Source: an uncultured Lachnospiraceae bacterium
GTDB lineage: Bacteria > Bacillota > Clostridia > Lachnospirales > Lachnospiraceae
DNA length: 46,337 bases
NCBI GenBank assembly: GCA_949076555.1
Contig: CARUOB010000017.1
Span: 1 to 46,337 of the forward strand
Direction: 5' to 3'
Part shown: positions 1-8,778 of the stretch, in pieces
Numbering within the stretch: position 1 is the stretch's first letter
Layout of the letters: the number at the start of each line of letters is the position of its first letter
Position numbers and translations under genes: made by a program
The notes under the pieces: model-generated
What the model was told of the DNA's origin: nothing
Seen by the model: the letters and a program-made list of their open reading frames with translations, nothing else
Database searches by the model: none

Positions 1-529
1 TCTCCGGGTTGATGTCCTTGATCGTGTACTGGTACATCTTCTCCGCCCGCGCCAGCTCTGTGTAGAGGGATTTGATGATCTTTTCATTGACGCCCATCAG
101 CTCGATTTCCCGCTCCCCCAGCGACTCATAGTACATTTTCGCCGCATTTTCCGCCTGCGCGCGCTCCTCCTCGTCCAGTTTCACCTCGTACTTCTCCGCC
201 ATCAGATTCATGGTCTTGATCTGGGCAATCTGCGCCAGCGCAATATTTTTTACATTTTCCTCAAGCGTCACGCCGTCCGCGATCGTCTCCCAAATCTCCT
301 GCCCGTACACACTCTCATATCGGTTCTGGATCGTGGTCATATACACCATAAGCTCCGGCCGCTTACAGGAAATGGACTCGATCCGGAAGATTTCGTCCTT
401 CTCAAACCCTGTGGTGAGCACCACCCTGGTGCCGATCCCGTCGCCGTCACCACATCCGCCAACCGTTCCGGTTAACATAATTCCAGACAATATATATGCC
501 GCCGCTCTCTGCCATCTCTTTTTTCCCAT
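1..529 (-). CDS. Peptidyl-prolyl isomerase-like foldase lipoprotein (N-terminal part)
   Basis: The reading frame starts at an ATG at 529, preceded by AGGAGG, and runs off the left edge, so only about 176 residues are visible. The N-terminus is a lipoprotein signal: basic MGKKRWQR, a hydrophobic stretch and a lipobox-like VGGC at residues 23-26, so the mature protein should be lipid-anchored outside the cell. The rest is charged and helical (EENVKNIALAQIAQIKTMN, DEEERARAENAAK), the pattern of the SurA/PrsA N-terminal chaperone domain of parvulin foldases. The catalytic PPIase domain, if present, lies outside the window. The lipoprotein nature is seen directly; the foldase call is family inference. 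Confidence 0.7.
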   Translation of the reverse strand, partial: MGKKRWQRAAAYILSGIMLTGTVGGCGDGDGIGTRVVLTTGFEKDEIFRIESISCKRPELMVYMTTIQNRYESVYGQEIWETIADGVTLEENVKNIALAQIAQIKTMNLMAEKYEVKLDEEERAQAENAAKMYYESLGEREIELMGVNEKIIKSLYTELARAEKMYQYTIKDINPE

Positions 530-570
530 AGTCCTCCTGTTTCATTGCCTGCATTTTTATTTGCACAATC

Positions 571-1338
571 TCAGCATGTAGAAATAACCCCGCCGCTCTT
601 ATCATACCACACTTTTCCGTCCGTCAGCACATAATCCTCGCCGCCCAGAACCGCCTGCACGTAGTCCGCCGCAGAGCGCAGCCGCCTGCCGAAAGCCATG
701 CCGCCCCCAAACAGATTCGTAGAGTGAATGTCCGAGCCTGCGCTTAAGGGAAACCCGTGCGCCCGCGCATAGGCCACAGCCCGCTTGTCAAACACGGTCT
801 TATCCCGCACGGTTCCGGAATACCAGTGGTGCGCGGCATTGATTCCCTCCACGCCGTCCACCCATTCCGGCATAAGGCGCACTTCGGGAATATAGGCCTC
901 CTCCCTGTAAGGATGGGCGTGCATCACCAGTCCGCCCGCCTCGTGTACCAATTTGTACTGCTCTTCCACGGATATCGACCGAAGTTCCGGGTGTGCCTTC
1001 ATCCATGTCTTATCGATGCCGTACAAAAGAAATTCCGTGGCGTCATAGCCTGCCTCATATCCGAAAAAGACATCCAGCCCGATTTTGTCCCCCTCCGCCT
1101 TCGCGTGTTCATAGCCGAGACAAAACCGATCCACCCACGCATCCCAGCTCAAACTGCCATCCACGCAAGTGTTTCCGCCCCAGTTATGATCCGTCACAAA
1201 AATGCCGGTATACCCGTACTCTTTACAGGCCCTCGCCATCTCCGCCCCGGTGCTTTTCCCACAGGCGCTAGACTCCGAAGTGTGCAGATGGGTCTCGTAA
1301 AAATAGGGATACCGCTCCCTAATCGCTGTGTTATCCAT
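571..1338 (-). CDS. PHP domain metal-dependent phosphoesterase
   Basis: A 255-residue protein with the PHP-fold metal motifs in order: an HLHTS near the N-terminus, VTDHNWGG, LVMHAHPYREE and GSDIHST at the C-terminal end. These His and Asp residues normally bind two or three metal ions for phosphoester hydrolysis; substrate unknown. I chose the ATG at 1338 because GGAG lies about 8 bases before it. In-frame starts at 1350 (ATG) and 1431 (GTG) have weaker ribosome binding sites, and their extra residues do not look conserved. It lies downstream of ilvE on the same strand with about 165 bases between them, so cotranscription is possible but not shown. Confidence 0.8.
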   Translation of the reverse strand: MDNTAIRERYPYFYETHLHTSESSACGKSTGAEMARACKEYGYTGIFVTDHNWGGNTCVDGSLSWDAWVDRFCLGYEHAKAEGDKIGLDVFFGYEAGYDATEFLLYGIDKTWMKAHPELRSISVEEQYKLVHEAGGLVMHAHPYREEAYIPEVRLMPEWVDGVEGINAAHHWYSGTVRDKTVFDKRAVAYARAHGFPLSAGSDIHSTNLFGGGMAFGRRLRSAADYVQAVLGGEDYVLTDGKVWYDKSGGVISTC

Positions 1339-1503
1339 TCTTATCTCCATTCCGAAACGCTCGAAAGGCGGTGAGCGCTCCCTTGCTTCTTCCTGCCAAA
1401 TGATTTGAAAAAGGATTAAATTGTATGCCACAGCATCCCAACCTAATCCCTTTCCCTTTTATCCAAACCGTTCTTTAAACGTATCGCCCTTCATCCTTTT
1501 TGC

Positions 1504-2529
1504 TTACTTAATTACATGAATCCATCCCTCGGGCGCTTCGATTCTGCCCATCTGGATGCCCGTCAGCGTATCATACAGCTTTTTCGTGACAGGCCCCATC
1601 TCGCTCATGCCGCTGGGGAACACAATCTCTTTTCCGTGATCCACGATTTTTCCTACCGGAGAGATAACCGCCGCCGTACCGCACAGGCCGCACTCGGCGA
1701 AGTCTTTTACCTCCTCCAGCGCAATCGGCCGCTCCTCCACCTTAAGTCCCAGATAGTCCTTCGCCACCGTCATGAGGGAGCGTCTGGTAATGGAAGGTAA
1801 AATACTGTCGGACTTGGGCGTAATTACCTTATTGTCCTTCGTCACGAAGAGGAAGTTGGCGCCGCCGGTCTCCTCCACATACGTCCTGCTGCCCGCATCC
1901 AGATACATATTCTCGTCATATCCTTCCCCGTGAGCCGTCACAATGGCATGGAGACTCATGGCATAGTTAAGTCCGGCCTTGATATGCCCCGTGCCGTGCG
2001 GCGCCGCCCGGTCAAAATCGCTCACTTTGATGGTGAGAGGCTTCACACCGCCTTTGAAGTAAGGGCCCACTGGCGTGGTAAATACCCGGAACTGATAGTC
2101 GTCCGCGGGCTTCACGCCGATTACCGGAGAAATACCAAACATAAACGGTCTGATATAGAGGGTTGCGCCTGATCCGTAGGGCGGCACATAAGCCTCGTTC
2201 GCTGCCACCACATCCGTCACCGCCTGTATGAAACGGTCCTGCGGAAATACAGGCATCTCCAGCCGCTTGCAGGAATCTTCCATACGCTGCGCGTTCAGAT
2301 CGGGACGGAACGTCACGATACGCCCGTCCTCGGTGGTGTAGGCTTTCATTCCCTCGAAACAGGTCTGCGCATACTGCAGGACGCCCGCGCACTCGTTCAT
2401 CACAATATTGGCGTCATCCACAAGAGCGCCGTCATCCCATGCGCCGTCCCTGTAATTCGCCACGAAACGTTTGTCCGTCTCGTGATAGCCGAAACCGATG
2501 TTCGCCCAGTCCAGATTCTTTTTTTCCAT
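1504..2529 (-). CDS. ilvE: Branched-chain amino acid aminotransferase
   Basis: A 341-residue class IV PLP-dependent aminotransferase, the usual length for the family. It interconverts Leu/Ile/Val and their 2-oxo acids with glutamate/2-oxoglutarate in the cytoplasm. Visible motifs are CFEGMKAY near residue 57, GATLYIRPFMFG, the PLP lysine context GHIKAGLNYAMS (Lys184) and the C-terminal ECGLCGTAAVISPVG. The ATG at 2529 is preferred over the longer frame start at 2586 because GAGGAG precedes it by 9 bases and the protein then starts like known IlvE sequences. The gene stands alone, 86 bases downstream of the histidine kinase stop. Confidence 0.93.
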   Translation of the reverse strand: MEKKNLDWANIGFGYHETDKRFVANYRDGAWDDGALVDDANIVMNECAGVLQYAQTCFEGMKAYTTEDGRIVTFRPDLNAQRMEDSCKRLEMPVFPQDRFIQAVTDVVAANEAYVPPYGSGATLYIRPFMFGISPVIGVKPADDYQFRVFTTPVGPYFKGGVKPLTIKVSDFDRAAPHGTGHIKAGLNYAMSLHAIVTAHGEGYDENMYLDAGSRTYVEETGGANFLFVTKDNKVITPKSDSILPSITRRSLMTVAKDYLGLKVEERPIALEEVKDFAECGLCGTAAVISPVGKIVDHGKEIVFPSGMSEMGPVTKKLYDTLTGIQMGRIEAPEGWIHVIK

Positions 2530-2615
2530 AATAGCCAACTCCTCTCCCTCAGTCATTCCTCTGTCGTTTCTTTTTTCATTTATCATATACCTTTATCCTC
2601 AAAAGTCAAGCCCGT

Positions 2616-4571
2616 TTACAGCACCGCGTTGACCACCTCGAGGGCAATGTCATAAGCATAATCTTTGATCGCTTTCTCGCAAAGTCTGAGCATCTTTTTG
2701 TCCGACTCCGGCCTGTCATAACGCTTCAGTTCTTTTAGCTTGGCGGCTGAGCTCTCCCCGTCGAAATCATCCAGTCTGGCCGCCAGCTCATGCAGCGCCC
2801 TGACCCATTCTTCCTCCGTGATGTTCCCAACGCTCTCCTCCTGCTCCGGTTGTCCGGCCTTCTCGCCCGCGTCCTCCGTTTCCAGATACACCCGCAGACT
2901 GTTTCTCATGGTGCTCATCATGCCAAACAGAATCGGAGAACGCACCGTCACATCCTCGAGCTGTCCGGCCTTCGCCATTTTTTCCAGTTCATAGGCCTCG
3001 TCCGCCAGATCATCCGCACCCACATTTCTGGCATTTCCCTTCAGGGAATGCACGATAATCGTGTAGCCGGGCATATCGCCCTTTTGCAGAAAGTCCTTGA
3101 GGGCCGTCTCCTTCTCCTGCAAAATGGAATGGAAGTCGCGCAGAACCTTGCCGTAAAGCGCCTTGTCGCCGCCCATATATCTGAGACCGTTTCTCAAATT
3201 AAAGCCCATCAGGTAAAGCTGGCTCTCCCTGATATCAAACTCGCCGTCTCCCTGAATCCGCGTCCGCTCATACTCATTGCTGATATTCCTGTTGTTGGTC
3301 AGATAAACCACATTGCTCGGCAGATACTCGATCAGCATATTTTCAAACTTATCCGCGTCTATGGGTTTCGTCAGATAATCCTGAAATCCCTCCTGCAGAT
3401 AAAGCTCCCTCGCACCCGCCACCGCGTTGGCAGTCAGCGCGATCACCGGAATGTCTCTGGACGGATTTCCCTCCAGCGCGCGGATGGCGTGAAGCGTTTC
3501 TACACCGTCCATCACCGGCATCATGTGATCCATACAAATCAGGTGGTAAGTCTTTCTCCTAATCAGTTCCAGACACTCCTCGCCGCTGGCCGCAACATCG
3601 ATCTGCAGTCTCGTTCCCTTCAAAAGCCCTTGGGCCACCGCCAGATTCATGGCGTTGTCGTCCACAATCAGGATTCTTCCCATGGGCGCAATGAATTTCT
3701 CATGATAATCCTCGATGCTGCGCAGACTGTCCTTATACTGTTTTTCAAAATCTCCCAGCGGATCTCTGTCCACGATCTTTTGTATGACCTTGAAAGAAAA
3801 CGCAGAACCCTTTCCGTATACGCTCTGTACTTCCAGACTGCCGCCCATCATCTCGACCAGACGCTTTGTGATGGCAAGCCCCAGCCCCGTCCTGTCCTCT
3901 TTGCTGCGCGCTGCGGAATCCATACGCTGAAACGCATGAAAGAGTTTCGGAATATCTTCATCCTTAATACCGATTCCCGTGTCCTTCACAATCACAGTCA
4001 TTTCCACGGAATCCTTCGGCAGCTCCTTCCAGCTCACGTACAGCGTGATCCTGCCCTTCTCCGTATAGCGGACCGCATTTGACAAGAGATTTCCGATAAT
4101 CTGTCTGATGTGTATCTCATCACCAAACAGCTTATAGGGAATATCCTGCGCGATCTCAAGAACCAGATCCAGCTTTTTGCGGCGCATCTGCACCGAAATG
4201 CCGTTAATCAGATCGTTCAGAAGCGAACTGACGTCGTAGATCCCCTCCGTCAGATCCAGCTTTTCCGCCTCCAGCTTAGAGAAGTCCAGAATATCGCTGA
4301 CAAGGGCAAGCAGAATATTGCCCGCCTGCCTGATGTCTCTGGCATACTCCTTGACCGCCTCCTCCTGGCTCTCCCTCAGAATCAGCTCGTTCAGACCCAG
4401 AATCGTGTTGATCGGCGTCCGCAATTCGTGGGACATATTCGCCAAAAAGATATCCCGCGTCTTCTCCGCTTTCTCCACCGCGCTCTTAGCCGTCTCCAGC
4501 TCATCGTTTTTCTGCTGCAGCGCCTCCTTTGCACGTGAAAGCTCCGTCGTTTTCTTTGTCTCCTGCCCCAT
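2616..4571 (-). CDS. Hybrid histidine kinase, HisKA-HATPase-REC-Hpt, no sensor domain
   Basis: A 651-residue phosphorelay protein. After a short coiled coil (residues 5-40) come the H box NMSHELRTPIN (His48), the ATP-binding N, G1 and G2 boxes (NLLSNAVRYTEKG, VKDTGIGI, TGLGLAITKRL), a receiver domain (LIVDDN, phospho-acceptor Asp348 in CMDHMMPVMDG, Lys402 in TKPID) and a C-terminal Hpt domain with His508 in IIVHSLKGNARNVG. There is no transmembrane segment and no PAS, GAF or HAMP region before the dimerisation helix, so the input must come from a partner or the coiled coil. GGAAGGG upstream favours the ATG at 4571 over the one at 4598. It follows the dihydrofolate reductase gene by about 75 bases. 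Confidence 0.9.
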   Translation of the reverse strand: MGQETKKTTELSRAKEALQQKNDELETAKSAVEKAEKTRDIFLANMSHELRTPINTILGLNELILRESQEEAVKEYARDIRQAGNILLALVSDILDFSKLEAEKLDLTEGIYDVSSLLNDLINGISVQMRRKKLDLVLEIAQDIPYKLFGDEIHIRQIIGNLLSNAVRYTEKGRITLYVSWKELPKDSVEMTVIVKDTGIGIKDEDIPKLFHAFQRMDSAARSKEDRTGLGLAITKRLVEMMGGSLEVQSVYGKGSAFSFKVIQKIVDRDPLGDFEKQYKDSLRSIEDYHEKFIAPMGRILIVDDNAMNLAVAQGLLKGTRLQIDVAASGEECLELIRRKTYHLICMDHMMPVMDGVETLHAIRALEGNPSRDIPVIALTANAVAGARELYLQEGFQDYLTKPIDADKFENMLIEYLPSNVVYLTNNRNISNEYERTRIQGDGEFDIRESQLYLMGFNLRNGLRYMGGDKALYGKVLRDFHSILQEKETALKDFLQKGDMPGYTIIVHSLKGNARNVGADDLADEAYELEKMAKAGQLEDVTVRSPILFGMMSTMRNSLRVYLETEDAGEKAGQPEQEESVGNITEEEWVRALHELAARLDDFDGESSAAKLKELKRYDRPESDKKMLRLCEKAIKDYAYDIALEVVNAVL

Positions 4572-4647
4572 ACCTGTGTACCCTTCCTTTATACCCATTG
4601 CTGCCGTCGTTTTTCTGCCCCCGGCAGACCTCCCCTATTTTTTCTGT

Positions 4648-5142
4648 CTACTTATTTTTTCTCTCATATTTTACAAAGTAATATGGCAGATCAAAATAAG
4701 TCTGTTCCTCACTCTGCGCCGTAACCTCCCACGCCCCGTCCTGATCAAGGTCAGGAAAATAAGCATCCGCCTCATAATCGTGGTCGATCTTCGTCACATG
4801 CACCACGTCGCACTCCGGAAGCATCATGCGGTAAACGCTCTCTCCGCCGATAATATACACATCCTCCGTCTTATACTTTTTCAGCTCCGCGTCCAGTTCT
4901 TCCTTGTCATGCACCACCACGGCATCCTTCACCTTATAATCCGGATTCGTGGAGAGAATAATGTTTAACCTGTTCGGCAGGGGCATCCCCTGCGGAAAGG
5001 TCTCCAGCGTCTTTCTCCCAAGCACTACTACCTTGCCCGTCGTCTCCTGCCTGAAATTCTTGTGATCCGCCGGAATCCTGACAAGCAGGCTGTTCTTACA
5101 GCCGATCGCCCAGTTGTTGTCAACGGCTACAATTGCGTTCAT
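4648..5142 (-). CDS. folA: Dihydrofolate reductase
   Basis: A 164-residue DHFR that reduces dihydrofolate to tetrahydrofolate with NADPH. Recognisable blocks are NAIVAVDNNWAIG at the N-terminus, VVLGRKTLETFP, LPNRLNIILS and the NADPH-binding VYIIGGESVYRMML. AAGGAG lies just before the ATG at 5142. It lies downstream of thyA on the same strand, a common pairing because ThyA produces the dihydrofolate that DHFR recycles. The 173-base gap to thyA contains a repeated block (see repeat entry). Confidence 0.95.
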   Translation of the reverse strand: MNAIVAVDNNWAIGCKNSLLVRIPADHKNFRQETTGKVVVLGRKTLETFPQGMPLPNRLNIILSTNPDYKVKDAVVVHDKEELDAELKKYKTEDVYIIGGESVYRMMLPECDVVHVTKIDHDYEADAYFPDLDQDGAWEVTAQSEEQTYFDLPYYFVKYERKNK

Positions 5143-5170
5143 ATATTGTGTCTCCTTGCTCTATGATATA

Positions 5171-5312
5171 CTTCGCGTCGCTTGCTTCCCTTGCGCAGTC
5201 TTAGACTCGCAAACCCGCGCTTCGCGCTCTTTGTCCGCCTTCGTCGGACGTTTGCTCGTTAACGCTGCCGGGAACCAAATGCCGCTTCGCGTCGCTTGCT
5301 TCCCTTGCGCAG
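5171..5312. repeat. Duplicated 28-bp block in the thyA-folA gap
   Basis: A 28-base block starting CTTCGCGTCGCTTGC occurs at 5171-5198 and again, identical as far as I can read, at 5285-5312, with a period of 114 bases. Between them are short inverted repeats such as GCGCTTCGCGC (about 5217-5227) and GTCCG/CGGAC (about 5233-5249). The second copy abuts the thyA stop codon. It looks like a short non-coding palindromic repeat that may act in the thyA-folA transcript as RNA structure; function unknown. Confidence 0.7.
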
Positions 5313-5315
5313 CTG

Positions 5316-6164
5316 TTAGATCGCGACTGGTATTTCTTTGACTTGGGGGCCGGTGGTGTAGTTTTCTACTTTCACGTCGTCCCTTGTGAACTGATAAAAG
5401 TCTGTAATTTCGGGATTCAGCACAAACGTAGGCGCGTCGTAAACGGGCCGCTCAATCAATTCCTTTATGATGGGAATATGCCTGTCGTAAATGTGGGCGT
5501 CCGCAATCACATGGACAAGCTCTCCGGCCTCCATACCGCACACCTGTGAAAGCATATGCACCAGCACCGCATACTGCACTACATTCCAGTTGTTCGCCGT
5601 CAGCACATCCTGCGAACGCTGGTTTAACACCGCGTTGAGCGTCAGTTTCTCATGCCCCTTTTTCTGTGTCACATTGAAAGTCACGCTGTAGGCGCAAGGA
5701 TATAGGTTCATCGCGTGAAGATCCTGATGCACATAGAGATTCGTCATGATCCGGCGGCTGAACGGGTTATGCTTCAGATCGTAAATCACCCTGTCCACCT
5801 GATCCATCATGCCCTCTTTATACTGATGCTTCACGCCCATCTGATAGCCGTAGGCCTTGCCGATGCTGCCGTCCTCATCCGCCCACTCGTCCCAGATATG
5901 GCTGTGTAAATCGTTGATATTGTTGGACTTTTTCTGCCAGATCCAAAGCATTTCGTCCGTGGCGCTCTTAATCGCCGTCCTGCGAAGCGTCATAATCGGA
6001 AACTCCTCCGACAGGTCATAGCGGTTCACCACCCCAAATTTCTTCACGGTATAAGCGCTCTCCCCGTCCGGCCACCGGGGCCTCACCTTCTCCCCCTCCG
6101 TGCTCGTTCCGTTCTCCAGTATATCCTTACACATATCTATGAAAATGTGATCTGCCAGACTCAC
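5316..6164 (-). CDS. thyA: Thymidylate synthase
   Basis: A 282-residue ThyA that methylates dUMP to dTMP using methylene-tetrahydrofolate and releases dihydrofolate. The catalytic cysteine is Cys157 in NLYPCAYSVTF, followed by the dUMP-binding LNQRSQD and the NNWNVVQYA segment. Further conserved blocks are MTLRRTAIKS and HVIADAHIYDRHI. The start is a GTG at 6164: GGAG lies 8 bases before it, and an in-frame TAG just upstream rules out a longer form. folA lies downstream, so the two probably form one unit. Confidence 0.94.
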   Translation of the reverse strand: MSLADHIFIDMCKDILENGTSTEGEKVRPRWPDGESAYTVKKFGVVNRYDLSEEFPIMTLRRTAIKSATDEMLWIWQKKSNNINDLHSHIWDEWADEDGSIGKAYGYQMGVKHQYKEGMMDQVDRVIYDLKHNPFSRRIMTNLYVHQDLHAMNLYPCAYSVTFNVTQKKGHEKLTLNAVLNQRSQDVLTANNWNVVQYAVLVHMLSQVCGMEAGELVHVIADAHIYDRHIPIIKELIERPVYDAPTFVLNPEITDFYQFTRDDVKVENYTTGPQVKEIPVAI

Positions 6165-6255
6165 TCCCCGTTCTCCATTCTATTAATATTATGTAAACCA
6201 CGTTTCTCCAATTCGCAAACCTGCGGCATTTCATTGATTCATAATGTAAACCATT

Positions 6256-6284
6256 CAGGAAGAATGCGCTCTTAGCATTCTTCT
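6256..6284. repeat. Palindromic hairpin (AATGC...GCATT core)
   Basis: The sequence GAAGAATGC, seven loop bases, GCATTCTTC forms a 9-bp stem between the metallo-hydrolase stop and thyA. There is no clear T-run, so it is not an obvious terminator. The AATGC/GCATT core recurs in the arrays at 11802-12068 and in the hairpin at 46300-46320. Confidence 0.55.
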
Positions 6285-6336
6285 GAACATAATATAGTTG
6301 TACTTGGGCATCGTCCTCCGATGCCTTAGTGCGTCT

Positions 6337-7938
6337 TCATGTCCGATCCCACTTGTCACAAAGCGAATTGATCTGATCCGCGAACCGCGCCAGATCTTTG
6401 TTTGCGCCGCCCTCGTTCTTGTGAATAACGGCGATAAGCCGCTGGCCGCTGGCCAAAAGCCTTGCAAAGACGTCGGAAATGCCGCGCACTTTCTTCTTGA
6501 TCGCCACAGGCTCCGCCTCATGGATAAACTCACCGCTTATCAGATCGTATCTGGTGCCGCTGTAAGGCGCATAGGCGTCCAGTCCGTGCTCCACCTTCAG
6601 GCATTCCGTAAACAGCTTGCAGACACTATCCTCACCATGTACCACAAAAACCTTATCCGGCTTCTTTTCAAAGCCATCCACCCATCGCAGAAGCCCGTTC
6701 TTATCCGCGTGGCCGCTCATGCCAACCAGCTTCGCGATTTCGGCGCGTATCTCAATCGGCTCTCCGAAAAGTTTTACCTCTTTCGCGCCCTCCACAAGCA
6801 TTCTGCCAAGGGTTCCCACAGCCTGATAGCCTACGAAGAGAATCGTGCACTCCGGCCGCCACAGGTTATGCTTTAAATGATGCCTGATACGGCCCGCCTC
6901 ACACATGCCCGATGCGGATATAATAACCTTCGGCGTGTGCTCGAAGTTGATCGCCTTGGATTCGTCGCTCGTAATGGCAAGCCTGAGCCCCGGAAAAGTA
7001 ATCGGGTTGATGCCCTGTCTGACTAAGGCCATCGCCTCCTCATCAAAGCATCTGGCCTCATTCTTATGAAAAATACCCGTGGCCTCCACTGCCAGCGGAC
7101 TGTCCACATAGACCGGAAAGTTCTCATGCCCCTTCACCAGCCTGTCATCCTTAATCTGCCGCAGGAAATAGAGCATCTCCTGCGTTCTGCCCACCGCAAA
7201 GGAGGGGATCACCACATTGCCGCCCCTGTCAAAGGTGGTCTGCAAAATCTTCGTCAGCTCTCCCACATAATCCACTTTCTCCGCGGAATGCAGTCTGTCG
7301 CCGTAGGTGGATTCCATTACCACATAATCCGCTTCCGCCGTGTTTTTCGGGTCTTTGATAAGGGGCTGTTCACTGTTTCCGATATCGCCGGAAAATACCA
7401 GCTTTTTCGTCACATTTCCTTCCGTCGCCCAGACCTCGATGCTGGAAGAACCGAGCAGATGCCCGATATCCGTAAAGCGGATCTTTATATTTTCACATAC
7501 CGTCACTTCACTGTCATAGTCGCAGGGGATGAGACGTCTGACCGCCCCGTCCGCATCCTCCATCGTATAGAGAGGCTCTACCAGCACATTGTCCGCGCTT
7601 CTCTTCGCCTTGCGGTTTTTCCACTCCGCCTCCTGCATCTGGATATGCGCACAGTCGCGCAGCATAATGCTGCAAAGATCACAGGTGGGTGACGTGGCAA
7701 AAATCTGCCCCCGGAACCCTCTTGCGTACAAAAGCGGCAGAAGACCCGAATGATCCACATGCGCGTGAGTCAAAAACACATAGTCTATGAGCGCTTCCTC
7801 CACAGGCAGGTCGCAGTTTTCAAACACGTTCGCCCCCTGCTCCATACCATAATCCACGAGAATATTTTTATCGCCTACACGAAGATAATGGCAGCTCCCC
7901 GTCACCTCATGGTCTGCCCCGATAAACATAAGTTCCAT
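6337..7938 (-). CDS. MBL-fold beta-CASP ribonuclease-like hydrolase
   Basis: A 533-residue metallo-beta-lactamase-fold protein with the zinc motif THAHVDHSG (HAHVDH at residues 58-63), a later FSGDIGN and an STYGDRLH segment. Next come a beta-CASP insert and the RNA-metabolising C-terminal part: VIISASGMCEAGRIRHHL, VGYQAVGTLGR, MSGHADKNGL and VFVVHGE. This is the architecture of bacterial CPSF73-like enzymes, which usually cleave RNA. The ATG at 7938 is chosen because GAGGGG lies directly before it; the longer frame (to 7962) adds eight poor residues. It is divergent from ytaF and upstream of thyA. The substrate cannot be deduced. Confidence 0.85.
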   Translation of the reverse strand: MELMFIGADHEVTGSCHYLRVGDKNILVDYGMEQGANVFENCDLPVEEALIDYVFLTHAHVDHSGLLPLLYARGFRGQIFATSPTCDLCSIMLRDCAHIQMQEAEWKNRKAKRSADNVLVEPLYTMEDADGAVRRLIPCDYDSEVTVCENIKIRFTDIGHLLGSSSIEVWATEGNVTKKLVFSGDIGNSEQPLIKDPKNTAEADYVVMESTYGDRLHSAEKVDYVGELTKILQTTFDRGGNVVIPSFAVGRTQEMLYFLRQIKDDRLVKGHENFPVYVDSPLAVEATGIFHKNEARCFDEEAMALVRQGINPITFPGLRLAITSDESKAINFEHTPKVIISASGMCEAGRIRHHLKHNLWRPECTILFVGYQAVGTLGRMLVEGAKEVKLFGEPIEIRAEIAKLVGMSGHADKNGLLRWVDGFEKKPDKVFVVHGEDSVCKLFTECLKVEHGLDAYAPYSGTRYDLISGEFIHEAEPVAIKKKVRGISDVFARLLASGQRLIAVIHKNEGGANKDLARFADQINSLCDKWDRT

Positions 7939-8142
7939 ACAGTCCCCTCCCCTGCTTCGCACTGCTGTTTATTCTTAGCGCCTATTATATTACACTATAA
8001 CATTTTTTTCGGTAAGCGTAAATCTTTTCAGGGATTTCTTTTCAGATTTGTGTTGACAGTCAGACATCAGAACGCCCTGCTTTCTTCAACATCCCATTTG
8101 ATCCCCATACTATATAATAAACCTGTGATGAGGTAAAGTCCC

Positions 8143-8778
8143 ATGTCCTTTTCGATTTCCTCCCTGCTGCTCTTTCTGGTGGCCGTTTCTCTGGATTCCC
8201 TGACGGCCGGATTTTCCTACGGCACCGGGCGGGTGCACATCAAAGCCCTCTCTCTGCTTATATTGGCCTGCGTTCCGGCCCTTTTCATCACCGCCGCCGG
8301 CAGAATCGGCGAGATCGCCGGTTCCCTCCTGCCGTCCGGCGTTCTTCCCTTTCTTTCCTTTTTTATGCTGGCCGCGATCGGCGTCGCCAAACTTCTGGAA
8401 AGTCTGATCCGCAGCATAGCCAAAAAACACCCCAGTCTCATGGGAAACTGGGGCTGTCAGATCAAACAGATCAATATTATTTTCACAGTCTATCTTTCAC
8501 CGGAAGAAGCAAACCGCACGGATCTTCAGGTGCTAAGCGCCAGAGAAGCGCTGCTTTTAAGCTTTGCCCTCTCCCTTGACAGTGTTCTTGTGGGAATGGC
8601 CTTTCCGTCCGCCGCCGTTCCATGGCTGACCCTGTTTTTATGCGCCACTCTCTTTAACCTTCTCCTCTTTATCTCCGGCTGTCTCTTAGGGCGCCTGCTC
8701 TCCCGGGTACTGCGCATCGATCTGTCATGGCTCTCCGGCCTCTGCCTGCTGCTTCTCGCCTTCCGCACACTGGCTTAA
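8143..8778 (+). CDS. ytaF: YtaF/MntP-family membrane protein
   Basis: A 211-residue, strongly hydrophobic protein with about six membrane segments arranged as two homologous halves. Each half begins with the family motif, AVSLDSLTAGFSYG at residue 14 and ALSLDSVLVGMAF near residue 145. This is the MntP/YtaF (DUF204) family; YtaF in Bacillus is associated with sporulation, while MntP exports manganese. The length and half-spacing fit YtaF better, but transport is not excluded. GAGG precedes the ATG. The 3' end of the gene is the first unit of a decayed tandem repeat that runs into the neighbouring ATPase gene. Confidence 0.78.
   Translation: MSFSISSLLLFLVAVSLDSLTAGFSYGTGRVHIKALSLLILACVPALFITAAGRIGEIAGSLLPSGVLPFLSFFMLAAIGVAKLLESLIRSIAKKHPSLMGNWGCQIKQINIIFTVYLSPEEANRTDLQVLSAREALLLSFALSLDSVLVGMAFPSAAVPWLTLFLCATLFNLLLFISGCLLGRLLSRVLRIDLSWLSGLCLLLLAFRTLA

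Noticed and set aside
2790..4082. Long plus-strand ORF of 430 codons
   Set aside because: It is antisense to the histidine kinase, whose frame contains all catalytic motifs. The plus-strand product is rich in His/Arg and matches no family.
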